From Diplosphaera chodatii (lineage: Eukaryota; Chlorophyta; Trebouxiophyceae; Prasiolales; Stichococcaceae): a DNA stretch of 64,000 bases. The position numbers and the translations under genes were made by a program. The DNA is taken from positions 1,054,001 through 1,118,000 of the forward strand of contig JAALGY010000038.1 in NCBI GenBank assembly GCA_032358165.1, read 5' to 3'. Below, in pieces: positions 13,036-23,141 of this stretch. Each line of letters starts with the position of its first letter. Within the stretch, counting starts at the first letter, position 1. The notes beneath the pieces are model-generated. The model was not told where the DNA came from. It worked only from the letters and a program-made list of their open reading frames with translations, and searched no databases.

Positions 13036-14426
13036 TCACTGCTGTGCAGCGGCACCATGCTGCGCAGCGGCCCCGAACACAAAGCTGCCCGCAGGTGCTC
13101 CCGGTGCAAAGTTGAAGCCTGCTCCAGATGACGCTAGATTCTGGCTTGCCCCGGAGGCGAGCTGTGGCTCTGGCCGCTGCAGCGCATCGCTGCTGTGGAC
13201 TGTGTGGGGCAGCTGCTGAGCAGCGGCTGCATGGCCACTGGGACTCCAGCTGAACAGGCTGCCTGGCTGCTGCTGGGCCTGCTGCTGCGCGCTGCTGGAG
13301 GCCTGCAGCACCTGCTGCATTTGCAGGCCGCCAAAGCTGACAGAGCTGCTGCCCAGGGTCTTCACCTCAAAGTCGATGAGCCGTTGCTGGTCGCCTGCAG
13401 CCGCGTCGTCTGCCATCAGCTGCTGGCCATGTCCAGCAGCACAAACCGATGCACAGTTGCCATGAGCAGCGTGGCGCGCCACAGCGCGTACTGAGCTCAC
13501 CTGGTGACAGCTGGATCCTGGGATGCTTGTCTGCAAGCCACTTGTAGGACTCTGTAAGACGCCACCGGCGAAGGTGCATAAGGTACGCGCACACGACAGT
13601 CGGCGACCTGCGGCAAGGTGCTGAGCAGTCAGCATCACAGACACAGGTGTGCAGCCCATGTGAGCAGCAGATTGAGAGGCAGTCTGCATGTCCATGTGAC
13701 CTGGTGATGCCGGACATGCAGTGCACCAAGATCTTCGTGTGCGCCTCCCTGGCGGCGTCTGCAAGGCGAGCTTTGTTGTCAGCATTGGCAGGCTTGAACA
13801 TCTTTTCAGGGGCACCAACAGAGAGGCAGCCATCGACGCTGACAGCGCTTGATCACCTATGAATTTATTGCATGCCGCAAAGTCCGGTGGCAGCTCCTCC
13901 ACCGTCTCGTAGGTGAACGAGTTTCTGTAGAGGTTGGGGCTGGACGGAACCGTCTGCATGCAACATGCAGGCTGCTCATTCGCCATGTGAGGTGCATCAC
14001 CGCTCATCAGTCATGCTGGGGGCAAGGACGGCCCCCGGTCATCATGCATGCTTGCAATGAGACGCACGTTCAAGATGTGCGTAATGTCCAGGGCCTTCAA
14101 CAGCTCGCAGCGAGATGCGTTGTCGTAGTTGCCAAGGTACAGAAAGCCCGGCAGGATCTCCGAAGGGTATGCGCTGGGCAGTTGGCCCTTCTCTGCGGTG
14201 GGCTGCAGCCTGTGGCCACACACGCTGCATGGCACGCCGCCTTCGTACTGCGATATGGCAAAAGCATGGCTCAGCTGTTGGGGCGAGGGTCCCGCCATCG
14301 CATGCATATGGCCCTAATCTCCTTGCACCGTGCAACCCAGACTGGTGGCACTGCATGCGGATGCCTCACATCATGGTAATGCCCGCAGATGTAGCACGCC
14401 TCCTCCCGCTCCCGCTTGCCCTTCAT
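13036..14426 (-). CDS. IBR5: IBR5-like dual-specificity phosphatase
   Basis: IBR5 is a plant MAPK phosphatase-like protein acting in auxin/ABA signalling. The start at 14426 gives MKGKREREEACYICGHYHD, matching the Cys-rich IBR5 N-terminus. Exon 2 (about 14270-14070) has GVPCSVCGHR and then SEILPGFLYLGNYDNASR and ELLKALDITHILN. Exon 3 (about 13965-13860) has SSPNLYRNSFTYETVEELP. The next exon ends with the catalytic loop ILVHCMSGITR (HCX5R), and after an intron comes SPTVVCAYLMHLRRWRLTES. The last exon is a Gln/Ser/Ala-rich tail with FG-like pieces (SVSFGGLQ, FNFAPGAPAGSFVFG), also an IBR5 trait, ending at 13036. Catalytic Cys and Arg are present, so it should be active. It diverges from the PsbP gene. 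Confidence 0.85.
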
Positions 14427-14892
14427 GGCTGCACAGCCTTGGCAGGGAGGAGAGTCCCAGGAGTGGTCCGAGGTGCTCTTGAAAATGCACGCCGCCGTTG
14501 CATTCGCTCGAAAACACAGCAGTGTCACATGCTATGGGCAGCAGCATGTTGTTGCCGACCTGACAGCGATCAACCTGATTTGGACTTCCATCGCTGTTCT
14601 GTTGAATGGCACTCCCCAACAAATGCAGCGACGTGTGCAATGCCGATGGGCGAGATACGCTCAAACTCGACCACGGGCGTGATGTGCAGGCGTTGGAGCG
14701 ATGGATGAATGCTTGAATGGAGCGTGCTGCAACTCTGTTGAAACATGTACTGTGCCACAGGGCGACTTCTCAGGTTCCCAACAGCGGGCTGACTAGGGTC
14801 CCATCCCCACGATCACATGCTGCAGATCACCGCATTGCGGTGGCCAGTTCACGCAGCGTCAACGACGTCCACATCGTCAGCCAGCCTACAAC
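14427..14892. promoter_or_regulatory. divergent intergenic region (IBR5-like / PsbP-domain gene)
   Basis: These 466 bp separate two oppositely oriented start codons. No clear core promoter element is visible. The minus-strand frame extends upstream of 14426 to another methionine near 14528, so an N-terminally longer phosphatase form cannot be excluded. Confidence 0.4.
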
Positions 14893-16606
14893 ATGTTGGG
14901 GCTGAAGCCGGCACCAATGCACATGCGCTCACCCCGCCCGTTTGCATCCGGACAGCGGTGCATGCAGGCCGCAAGCGGCAGGTGCAGGTGCAGCACGCTG
15001 GTCCGGTGCCATCGAGCGACACCCAACGAACCGAGCGTCGGAGTACGCTCAGTGCTAGACAGGCGACAGCTGCTGGCTGCGTTGAGTGCAGCGCTGGCGG
15101 TCAGCCATGGACGCGCCGCATCCGCAGATGTCACCGATGAGGAGGCAGTCGCCAACAAGGAGCTGGTCAAGGAAGTGGTGGATAAGACAAAGCCTGCTGC
15201 ACCAGGTGAGGGCCCGGACATGCACCAGGCACCGTCGCATGCGGGAGATTAAGCCCGGACATGGCGTGAACATCTGCATGGCAATCTGACTGGCACCCGA
15301 TGCACCGTCAAATTCCATGCAGGCATGTCAGTCTACTTTGGACTGGCGAGCCCGCCTACCAGCTACGGTGGATACGGCGGCAACGCTGCAGAGGATGCAA
15401 AGTATGTACCAGTGTGTGTGTGGGGCATCAGCTTGGTGGTGTAAGCAGCATTTTCTGACCTGCTGCGCCCCACGCTTTCACGTCCCTCTCAGCCGCGTGC
15501 ATATGCATGGCCCCAGGTACTACTTTTCGTACCCATCGGAGTGGAAGGTTGAGACTGTCAACAAGGTATGCGTCCTGCACACTTGGCCACTGCTGCCTGA
15601 TCAGCATACCTGTACTGCCTATATGTCGCAACGCATCCACATTGCAACACCCTGGTGGATGCCACTGCGTGGTCCTGGCAGGTCAAGAAGGGTATGCAGG
15701 GCATTGATGCAATCCTATATGAGAAGAAGGGCAAGGGTGAGCAGCACACATGTCCTGCTGCGGTGCCCTGTGTGTGCGTGGGCGGCGGTCAGTCATCCAT
15801 TTGCTGTCCTTGCTCCCAGGCTATCCAGGGGTGTTCGTCGTCACATTTTCGCGGGCTGGTGAAGACAACAAATCCTTCAAGTGAGCTTGACTCGAGCTGG
15901 TGGCCACCGCAACTGTCGCAGACTGTGCGCTTGTCTTCCAGCATGCTCCTTGATGGAGCACAGCTCTGTGGTAACCATTTCACATGGCTGTGCAGGCTGG
16001 CGAATGTTGAGACGACTTTCCAGGGGTTTGCAGGCGCAGACTACGACCTGCAGGTGTCAAATCGGACAGTTTGCAACATAGCTGTCGCGAAGACGACAAG
16101 CGTTGGCAGTGACCTCGGCGCAATTCCTGAGGAGGCACTGTGCTATCTTGCTTTGTAGGATGCACTTACAGAGTCCACAGACACTAAACAGGGCCAGCGT
16201 GAGATCGATGGTCAAACGTATTTCGACTACGAGATCTACTCCCCGGTGAGTGTTCAGCCCCGTTGTAGCCAGTCCCACCGCTCGTTCGCGTATGTGGCTT
16301 ATATGGCCCTGCGCTGTGTAGCTGACCCGGTCACACGCGCCACGTGTGGACATGCAGGTGAACAACTACCTGGCAACCATCACTGTGCAGACCGGCAAGG
16401 CGAGCTGCTAGTGCCTTGAACTCTGCAGCTGAAAGTCAGTTATCGGTTTGCTCGTGGCCAAGCACTAGCTGCACCAAGCCATGACTCTCCAGTTGGAGCA
16501 CCTGCAGGTGTTTGCGCTGTTTGTCAAGGCTCCGCCAAAGAAGTTCGATCAGCAAGAGCAGCAGCTGCGGACAATACAGCAATCATTCAGGTGCCTGTTG
16601 TTTTGA
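14893..16606 (+). CDS. PsbP-domain thylakoid lumen protein
   Basis: PsbP-domain proteins assist assembly or function of photosystems and NDH in the thylakoid lumen. Exon 1 (14893-15204) gives a basic transit peptide, then the lumen signal DRRQLLAALSAALAV with twin arginines and an ASA cleavage site before DVTDEE, so Tat export is likely. Following exons are short: GMSVYFGLASPP (about 15326), YYFSYPSEWKVETVNK (about 15520), VKKGMQGIDAILYEKKGK (about 15683), GYPGVFVVTFSRAGED (about 15821), LANVETTFQGFAG (about 15997), DALTESTDTKQGQREIDG (about 16159), NNYLATITVQTGK (about 16358) and VFALFVKAPPKKFDQQEQ with IQQSFR (about 16510). The frame runs to TGA 16606 after SFRCLLF, although AG|GTGCCT could also be a donor to a last exon. 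Which PPD subgroup it belongs to is not settled. Confidence 0.82.
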
Positions 16607-17631
16607 CAAGCTTCTGTCAAGTGCTCTGCTTGGCACGCCGCGACCCCCACTCTGGCCAAAGTCGTACCGCCGGCAGCACTGCAATCAGCCTGGCGTCGTG
16701 CAGGACTATCCCCATCGTTTACAAGAAGAGCTCGGGCCAAGTCTGAGGCAGGCGGGTGCCGTGCCTTTTTTCATCCATGCCAGCATTCAGCGTGCGGCAA
16801 ACACAGGCAGCTTGCCAGCACCTGGGCATGGGAATAGGATCTGCCTGCCTGAGACAGGCGACCATATGATGCCAATGGCATCAGGGCGACAGGGCACTGC
16901 TGACAGGCACCCAAGGCCTCCTGGCTCAACGCCATCTGAGCGATCTGAGGTTTCGCAAATGGATGCTATGCCATCAGCAAGTCCCTGCAATACCCTTGAT
17001 GCTGCATGCATCGTTCATCGCTCACCCTAAGCTGCCTGCTGCTTGTCCACCTTGCGCTCCTTGGTAGCGCTAGCCCTCTGCTGCACGCTGTATGTTGGGC
17101 CATCTGCTGGCTGCTGGCCAACGGCTCTATCAACATATGGCAAGTGTGGTAAGAAACCTTTGTCTCGACCACCACATCGGCAGAGCGTAGGCACACCCTT
17201 TCGGGGCAGCTTTCAGGTTTCCCCCTATAACCCCCGCCCCTCAGAAATGCTTGCAGGTCGCAGACACTCGTACTTCTGCCAGGTTTGGCACCGAAAGCTC
17301 ACTTCGCTGTCAAACTCGATAGCATCGCGCGCTGCTCCCCATGCTGCCTCTGTCGTCAAGCCAAGGTTTTTTTGCTGGCGTGATCATGCACAACAACTTG
17401 AAGTGAGCAGCGCAAGCAGAGTGCGTAGCTTTGAGCGGGGCAGCAAGGCATACAGAGTGCCTTGCCCATGCTGGTCGCCTTGTGCAGTCGATCATCCCAC
17501 GCAGGAGAGTGGTGTCCAGCTGTAACATTTGTGTGCCGCTGATAGTTGGGGTGTTCCGTTTACCCCTCTGAGCGTTCGAAGCTCTCGATCCACCTCTTTC
17601 ACCAGCAATAATCCAACAGGCTGCCGACACC
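16607..17631. other. 1-kb intergenic region, no gene recognised
   Basis: Open frames on both strands are short and lack family signatures. It should contain the PsbP-gene 3'UTR and the ZIP-gene promoter. CCCCCTATAACCCCCGCCCC near 17220 is a local C-rich tract with a TATA-like centre, unproven. Confidence 0.5.
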
Positions 17632-19395
17632 ATGGTGTCCGGGGGCGACGTGCGCACAGCGCTGCTGCTTACCTGCATGGGCGCGTGAGTGTTCTTCTAC
17701 AACTGTGTGGTGGACACATGAAGAACATTCGAGCTCGGGCTTCACGTGGCGATTACGGCATCCCCTTTGCTACGATCGGCTGATGTGCTGTGAATGCAGA
17801 TGTGGCACAGCGCTGGGAGGCCTCATTGTGGTGGCGCAGCCGGACATGAGCTATCGGCGGCTGGGCCTGCTGCAGGTGACCTGCGCATGTTGTGCATAGT
17901 TTCATTTTAAATAGACATGCACGCGTGTTTTGTTGGTCACGTATCACCTTGGTGGGTGCGAGTCACTGGTGGTCGTACACCTACTGCTGCGGTTGTGCCA
18001 AGCAGGGGCTTGCCGGTGGGCTGATGCTGAGTCTGTCTTTTGTCGACCTACTGCCACAGTCTATGCAAGTGAGTCGGCTGTCAGTCGCCCATGCGCAGAC
18101 CTACCTGCTTCCGGCCACACAACACAGTGTCGCTGCACAAGCACCGTACAGAGTTGTGATGGTTTTTGCACACTGCAGGCTGTCGGCTTCTTGTTAGCGA
18201 ATTTGTGGTTTTATGGTGGCGTACTGTTCTTTGGCATCATTGTCTACTTCATTCCTGAGCCCTCGGCGGCAGACGCTGTCATCAAAGCCACCGAAGCGCC
18301 AATGCCAGAGAAGGTGATGCAGCTTTTGCAATATGTATCATGAGGCCGAGCCTTGCTGCCTGATGACAACCTGAAGTCAAGTCGCAGCAGCGACCAGCGT
18401 CGAGTGTTCAGCAGCTGACAACACGTCGGCTGCACATGTCACAGGCCAGCAAGCAAACCGTAAAGGCTGTGAATGATGAGAGACGGCAGCGGAAAGACGT
18501 GCTCATGAGCGGGATCATCACAGCCATTGGTGAGTGCTCTTGTACAGCATGGTGTGGCAAGGTCGATCAGCCACATATGCCTGGTTGATAACTCCCAGAT
18601 GTTCACAACGCCTGTACATGCGGCCCCGAAGTTGCTTCTCATGGTTCATTGCAGGCATAGCGCTGCACAACTTCCCAGAAGGCATTGCCGTGTTTCTGGC
18701 TTCGATGAAGTCTCAGGTAGCACGATGTTATCATACTGCTACCAAGGTCAGAAGATGCAGCGATCAACCACTATCATGTGGCCTTCATCATAACGCCTGA
18801 AGCAAGTCGTGTGGCTGATGCAGGCGGTGGGGCTGAGCATAGCCGTGGCCATTGCACTGCACAACATACCAGAGGGCGTGGCGGTTGCACTGCCCGTGTA
18901 CTTTGCCACAAAGAGCCGGTGGACTGGCTTCAAGTATGCTGCGCTTTCAGGTGAGGGACAATCTGCAGGCGCAGCTTGTCAGCCTCAGGTCGGGGCAGTG
19001 GGCAACATCTACCCTGCACATGTACGATCAACTTTTCCTGCGTTCTACACTAGGGTTGGCTGAGCCAGCAGCGGTCATCTTTGTGGCGCTTGTCCTTCCA
19101 GTGGATTTGTCACCAAAACTCGTTGAACAGATGCTGGCAGGCGTGGGGGGCATCATGTGCGTCCTCTCTCGTAGTGATTATCTGCACATTGCTCAGCGTG
19201 ATGCTCGTTGATTCAATCGTCGGGCAACTCTTCAATACCACGTGCAGGACGTGGATCACGCTGCACGAGTTGCTGCCATCAGCTTTTCAACATGCTGGGA
19301 AGGAGGGCGCAATCATTGCGCTGTTTTTGGGCATGATGCTCATGAGCTGCAACTTGTACATGCTGGATGTATGGAATGGCGATCATGGGCATTAG
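17632..19395 (+). CDS. ZIP-family metal transporter (ZupT/ZTP29-like)
   Basis: ZIP proteins move Zn, Fe or Mn into the cytosol. ATG 17632 gives [17 protein letters not shown], followed by exon [20 protein letters not shown] (about 17810), [20 protein letters not shown] (18006-18067) and a membrane exon [20 protein letters not shown] ending in the conserved YFIPEP (about 18179-18310). A variable basic loop follows (about 18440-18530). Next are the two metal-site helices [20 protein letters not shown] (about 18655) and [20 protein letters not shown] (about 18825-18945), both with HNxPEG. Then come [20 protein letters not shown] and a last exon with [19 protein letters not shown] and [15 protein letters not shown], stopping at TAG 19395. 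All metal-binding His/Glu motifs are present. The architecture is closest to the ZupT/ZTP29 subgroup. Confidence 0.85.
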
Positions 19396-19625
19396 TCGTG
19401 ACAACCATTGATGGCTGCTTCTTTAGCATTGACTTGTAACAACCTGGCAAGAGTCAGAGTCAGGATGGGCATTCACATATGTATTGACGCTTTGAAGGAA
19501 CGAAGCAAGCTTACATGTATCACCCGACAAAGCCTCGTGGCTTATGCAGGAGCCCCAGCGTACGCAACATGCACAAACTTAGGATGAAATCCTGTGAGCA
19601 AATAGCATGAAGGAAGGATGGGAAA
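19396..19625. other. boundary between host genes and retroelement cluster
   Basis: This holds the ZIP 3' flank. Nothing repetitive is seen until the T-rich element end begins at about 19626. Confidence 0.5.
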
Positions 19626-19729
19626 GATTTTTTTTTTGTTTGTTTGTTTGTTTCAAAGGGCGTTCAGACCAGCACCAAGCTTAATGAACAAGGCTCTGCG
19701 GCACAATGCGGCGTCTCACGTGGGAACGT
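19626..19729 (-). mobile_element. element C, 3'-terminal fragment 1
   Basis: Read on the minus strand it ends in GGACGCCCTTTG-like sequence and a (CAAA)n/poly(A) tail (here TTTTTTTTGTTTGTTTG on plus). The same end occurs at 19730, 21822, 53496 and 56300. It is a 5'-truncated retroelement 3' end about 100 bp long. Confidence 0.7.
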
Positions 19730-19996
19730 GTTTGTTTGTTTGTTTTTTACAAAGGGCGTCCAGACCAGAACCAAGCTCAGTAGCAAGGCTCTGCTGCACA
19801 ATGCGGCTTCTCACATGTCAACATGAGAGCGGCGAATGAATATCACATCAAACATCAGGTGTTCGAAACATGTAGATGGAGGACACTGAAACCACAAGGG
19901 AATGCAGGGCCCATGAGACCAGCGCAAGGCAATAGTCCCGATGAGGAAATCTAAGCTGCATGGCTGCAAATGTGCTGCAAAGGCTAAGAACGGTGG
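19730..19996 (-). mobile_element. element C fragment 2, inserted beside fragment 1
   Basis: A new (CAAA)n tail starts exactly where fragment 1 is truncated, giving a head-to-tail pair. It contains the conserved blocks GGAGGACACTGAAACCAC, AATGCAGGGCCCATGAGACC and AATAGTCCCGATGAGGAA. Confidence 0.7.
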
Positions 19997-20215
19997 GAAC
20001 GTGAGGGCGGCTGGGTAGGTCATCAAAATGCTCTGTTCGAAATATGTCAATGGAGGACACTGAAACCACAAGGGAATGCAGGGCCCATGAGACCAGCGAA
20101 AGGCAATAGTCCCGATGAGGAAGGCTACCTAATGGTCGTACAAGTGCGGGGACCTGACGGCGGCGGCAGCAAGGCGACGCACACGCGGCTAGGTCGCACC
20201 GCTGCGAGTGTCTAA
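19997..20215 (-). mobile_element. element C fragment 3, internal part without tail
   Basis: A second copy of GAGGGCGGCTGGGTAGGTCA through AATAGTCCCGATGAGGAA follows directly and continues into AATGGTCGTACAAGTGCGG and a GGCGGCGGCAGC tract. It joins segment X at about 20216 without a break. Confidence 0.65.
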
Positions 20216-20540
20216 CCCTGAAGAGTCGTAACGTGTGTCTGTCCACGTGCCACGGCACCCGCGGGTAAACCCAGAAAACCCCGCGCAGACATGCAGGGAC
20301 CGGTTGCGTACAAGTACGCCGAGCTCTGGGCCCGCTGGGACCGGATACGCCGCGAGGCGCCCTGCATGCTGGTGAAAGCAACCAAACCCAAGATGACAGA
20401 GGGCTGGCGCTGGCAAGCAACAGAGGGCCGGCGGCTGACGCCGCAAGCTGTCCGCCATGCACAACACCGGGCTCCAGGGTCTTCTGAGGTAGACGCCTCC
20501 AGCCACGCGGGGTCCGTGGGTGACCGCTGCTAGGTGTGCA
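20216..20540 (-). mobile_element. segment X, apparent 5' part of element C
   Basis: The segment (TCGTAACGTGTGTCTGTCCA ... GTGACCGCTGCTAGG) recurs at 28878-29165, 33396-33683 and 37915-38202, fused there to family A LINE. Its outermost bases, CGCGGGGTCCGTGGGTGACC, nearly match the outer end of the family A 5'UTR at about 45155. It has an open minus frame but no recognisable domain. Confidence 0.6.
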
Positions 20541-20739
20541 CGCTGGGTTGGGGACCTGTGATGGCGAGGAAGCATGGGAGACGGTGTGGAGCTGCTGCTG
20601 GCGAGGGTGAGGCAGAGCATGGGGAGCTGGTCGTGGGCTGGTCGGCAGGCGGTGGGGAGTTTGGCTGGGTCGGCTGAGTGGGCGTCGGAGCAGTGGAGTG
20701 GGGTGCTGCCGTCATCGGCAGTGGTGCTGGCGGGGAGGT
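20541..20739. other. unassigned sequence between X and LINE A copy 1
   Basis: GC-rich sequence with an open minus frame rich in Ser, Pro and Thr. It is not repeated elsewhere in the window and no family is recognised. Confidence 0.4.
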
Positions 20740-21055
20740 TTGACATTTGACATTGATTACATACTGGTGGTGGGCCATTTTGGCCTAGCCACAGGCTCTG
20801 GCGGAAAAACCCAGAGCAACATGCACAACGAGTCGTGTACGAAACCGTTCACTCCCCGCTGACAGAATGGTTCCACTCAATCCCGGTTGGATGCACACCC
20901 CTCCAACTCTGCACATTGATCATGACAACCCCGCAAAAAGGCTGCCAGTTGCCCGGCATCCTGCTGCATAAAGTCCGCCACTGATGTGATGTTGCTGTCC
21001 TCAAACAGCTCCGAATGCTGCACCCTCTGATCTACTAGGGTTGGACACCCCCAGA
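20740..21055 (-). mobile_element. LINE A copy 1, 3' end only
   Basis: Tail (TTTGACATTTGACATTGATT on plus), then the 3'UTR with CCATTTTGGCCTAGCCACAGG and the last codons of ORF2. 5'-truncated at CCCCAGA, about 0.3 kb long. Confidence 0.85.
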
Positions 21056-21821
21056 GGTGCGTGTGATCCAGCCTGGGTGGTCGATGTGGTCCCGCTGAGC
21101 CGTGCGGTGCTGCTGGGCGTCGGTGATGACGGCATGCTCGGCGGCCTCAACGCGGGCGTAGCCTGGGGCGAACCAGCGGGGGATGGCTGTGGGCTGTGTG
21201 GTGGCCAGGGTGATGCGGCCTTGCTGCAACAGCTCCGACTCCAGGAGGTGTGCCGTGCCAAGGGAGACCTCGTACTCCATGAGGTTGCGGTCTTCCTCGC
21301 CGTAGCCGTAGATGTCGGGGACGATGGTGAGGTCGGCGAGCTCGGCAAGGAAGTAGGGGCGGTCCATCATCTTGCGGGCGGGCACGTCACCGTCACCTCC
21401 GCTGGCCGAGGGCGCTGTGCCAGCGGCCGCGCGGCGTGTGGGATGTGACCACATGACGAGATGGCAGGGTCTCCAGGGGGGCTGGGCGTCGAGGAGGGAG
21501 TCAGCGTCGGCGTGCGTAGCGAGGCTGTGGTCGAGGCGCACTTGGTAGAGTGGACCACCGTCTTGGCGGCGCACAAAGCGGTGGCGAGAGTCAACCTCCC
21601 ACTGCTCCGAGACATCGACAGATGGAGGAGGCCGTGTGCCTGGGGCATCAGGCGGGTGCGGGGGCGGCGGGCGGTATTGCGGGGCCCAGACACCAGCCGC
21701 ACGCAGGCACACTTCCTACGCTGGGGGTCGTGGTGGCTGTGGTGCACGGTGTGGGACAAGGGCCAAGGCAGAGGTGGAGGGCGCGAAGTCTGGCTGTCGA
21801 GGTGGGGGTGGTGGCGGAGGT
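21056..21821 (-). other. unassigned coding-like segment next to an element C tail
   Basis: A long open minus frame (from about 21712) reads WEVDSRHRFVRRQDGGPLYQ, then VPARKMMDRPYFLAELADL and further charged sequence before running into LINE A copy 1. It directly follows the (CAAA)n tail of element C. The WEVDSRH...YQV piece loosely recalls a chromo-like fold, but this is weak. It could be part of family B or another element whose ends are missing, or a host gene fragment. Confidence 0.35.
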
Positions 21822-22137
21822 GTTTGTTTGTTTGTTTGTTTGTTTTTTACAAAGGGCGTCCAGACCAGAACCAAGCTCAATGAACAAGGCTCTGCGGCAC
21901 AATGCGGCGTCTCACGTGGGAACGTGAGGGCGGCTGGGTAGGTCATCAAAATGCTCTGTTCGAAATATGTCAATGGAGGACACTGAAACCACAAGGGAAT
22001 GCAGGGCCCATGAGACCAGCGAAAGGCAATAGTCCCGATGAGGAAGGCTACCTAATGGTCGTACAAGTGCGGAGACCTGGCGGCGGCGGCAGCAAGGCCA
22101 CGCACACGCGGCTAAGTCGTACCGCTGCAAGTGTCTT
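21822..22137 (-). mobile_element. element C copy 4, tail plus body
   Basis: The plus strand shows TGTTTGTTTGTTTGTTTG then ACAAAGGGCGTCCAGACC, followed by the same blocks as copies 2-3, up to the GGCGGCGGCAGCAAGGCCA tract. It abuts the tail of LINE A copy 2. Confidence 0.75.
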
Positions 22138-23141
22138 AACTTTGACATTGACATTGATTACATACTGGTGGTGGGCCATTTTGGCCTAGCCACAGGCTCT
22201 GGCGGAAAAACCCAGAGCAACATGCACAACGAGTCGTGTACGAAACCGTTCACTCCCCGCTGACAGAATGGTTCCACTCAATCCCGGTTGGATGCACACC
22301 CCTCCAACTCTGCACATTGATTGTGACAACCCCGCAAAAAGGCTGCCGGTTGCCCGGCATCCTGCTGCATAAAGCCTGCCACTGATGTGATGTTGCTGTC
22401 CTCAAACAGCTCCGAATGCTGCACCCTCTGATCCACTAGGGCTGGACACCCCCAGACCATATGCGCCTCATCATCCACCACGCCGCAGCTACACCGCTGA
22501 CACAGCCGCTCTGCCCGCGGCAGCCGCTGCCACCTCCCTGTCTCCACCCCCAGCATGTGACTGCCCATGCGAAACTGTGCTAACCGCCGACGACCGGTCT
22601 TGGAGGCGACTGCCTGCAAGTAGCCGGCCAACTGGTAGTTGTCACCGTTCACAGGGCCCCTGACTCCCAGCCACTCACGCACTTTGCGCAAGTCGCTGCC
22701 ATTCACAGCATCGAAGGTGCGGCGTTGCAGGTGTGCAGTGACAACAGATGTGTCAATGCGCTGCGGCACGCCGTCAACGATGGGTGACATGAAGTGCAGG
22801 AACGAACACACATGGGCAGCCCAGCATGCTGAGCTGCTGGTGCTGCGCCCCGGCCGGCTGGCCAGAGCACAGTTCTCCAGGAATGCCTGCTTGGTGAGGC
22901 GGGTGTCCGGCATTGCGACCAGCCGGTTCCAGAACCGGCAGATGGCCAGCGTTGCCGTGTGCGCCACTGGGAACCGCCCAAGCTCCCCCAACACCGCCAC
23001 GTTGGGAGTGCCTGTGCGCACGCCAAGAACAGACCGAAGGAACTTCCGATGAACAAGCTCACAAGTATCCATGCCAGTACCACATAACGCCCCAGGTCCC
23101 CATGTTTCAACACCGTATAGCATAACAGGACGCACTAGTTT
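22138..23141 (-). mobile_element. LINE A copy 2, 1.0-kb 3' part
   Basis: Hexamer tail, 3'UTR and the ORF2 C-terminal third, truncated at LVRPVMLYGVETW. The zinc-finger-like end CQRCSCGVVDDEAHMVWGC is intact. The next copy's tail begins at the truncation point. Confidence 0.88.

Noticed and set aside
13036..14007. One continuous 323-codon protein for the phosphatase C-terminus
   Set aside because: It reads through introns. The IBR5 motifs fall in splice-bounded blocks, and the catalytic loop is split by an intron.
16512..17030. Gene in the 172-codon frame after the PsbP gene
   Set aside because: The frame overlaps the PsbP last exon out of phase and shows no conserved motif.
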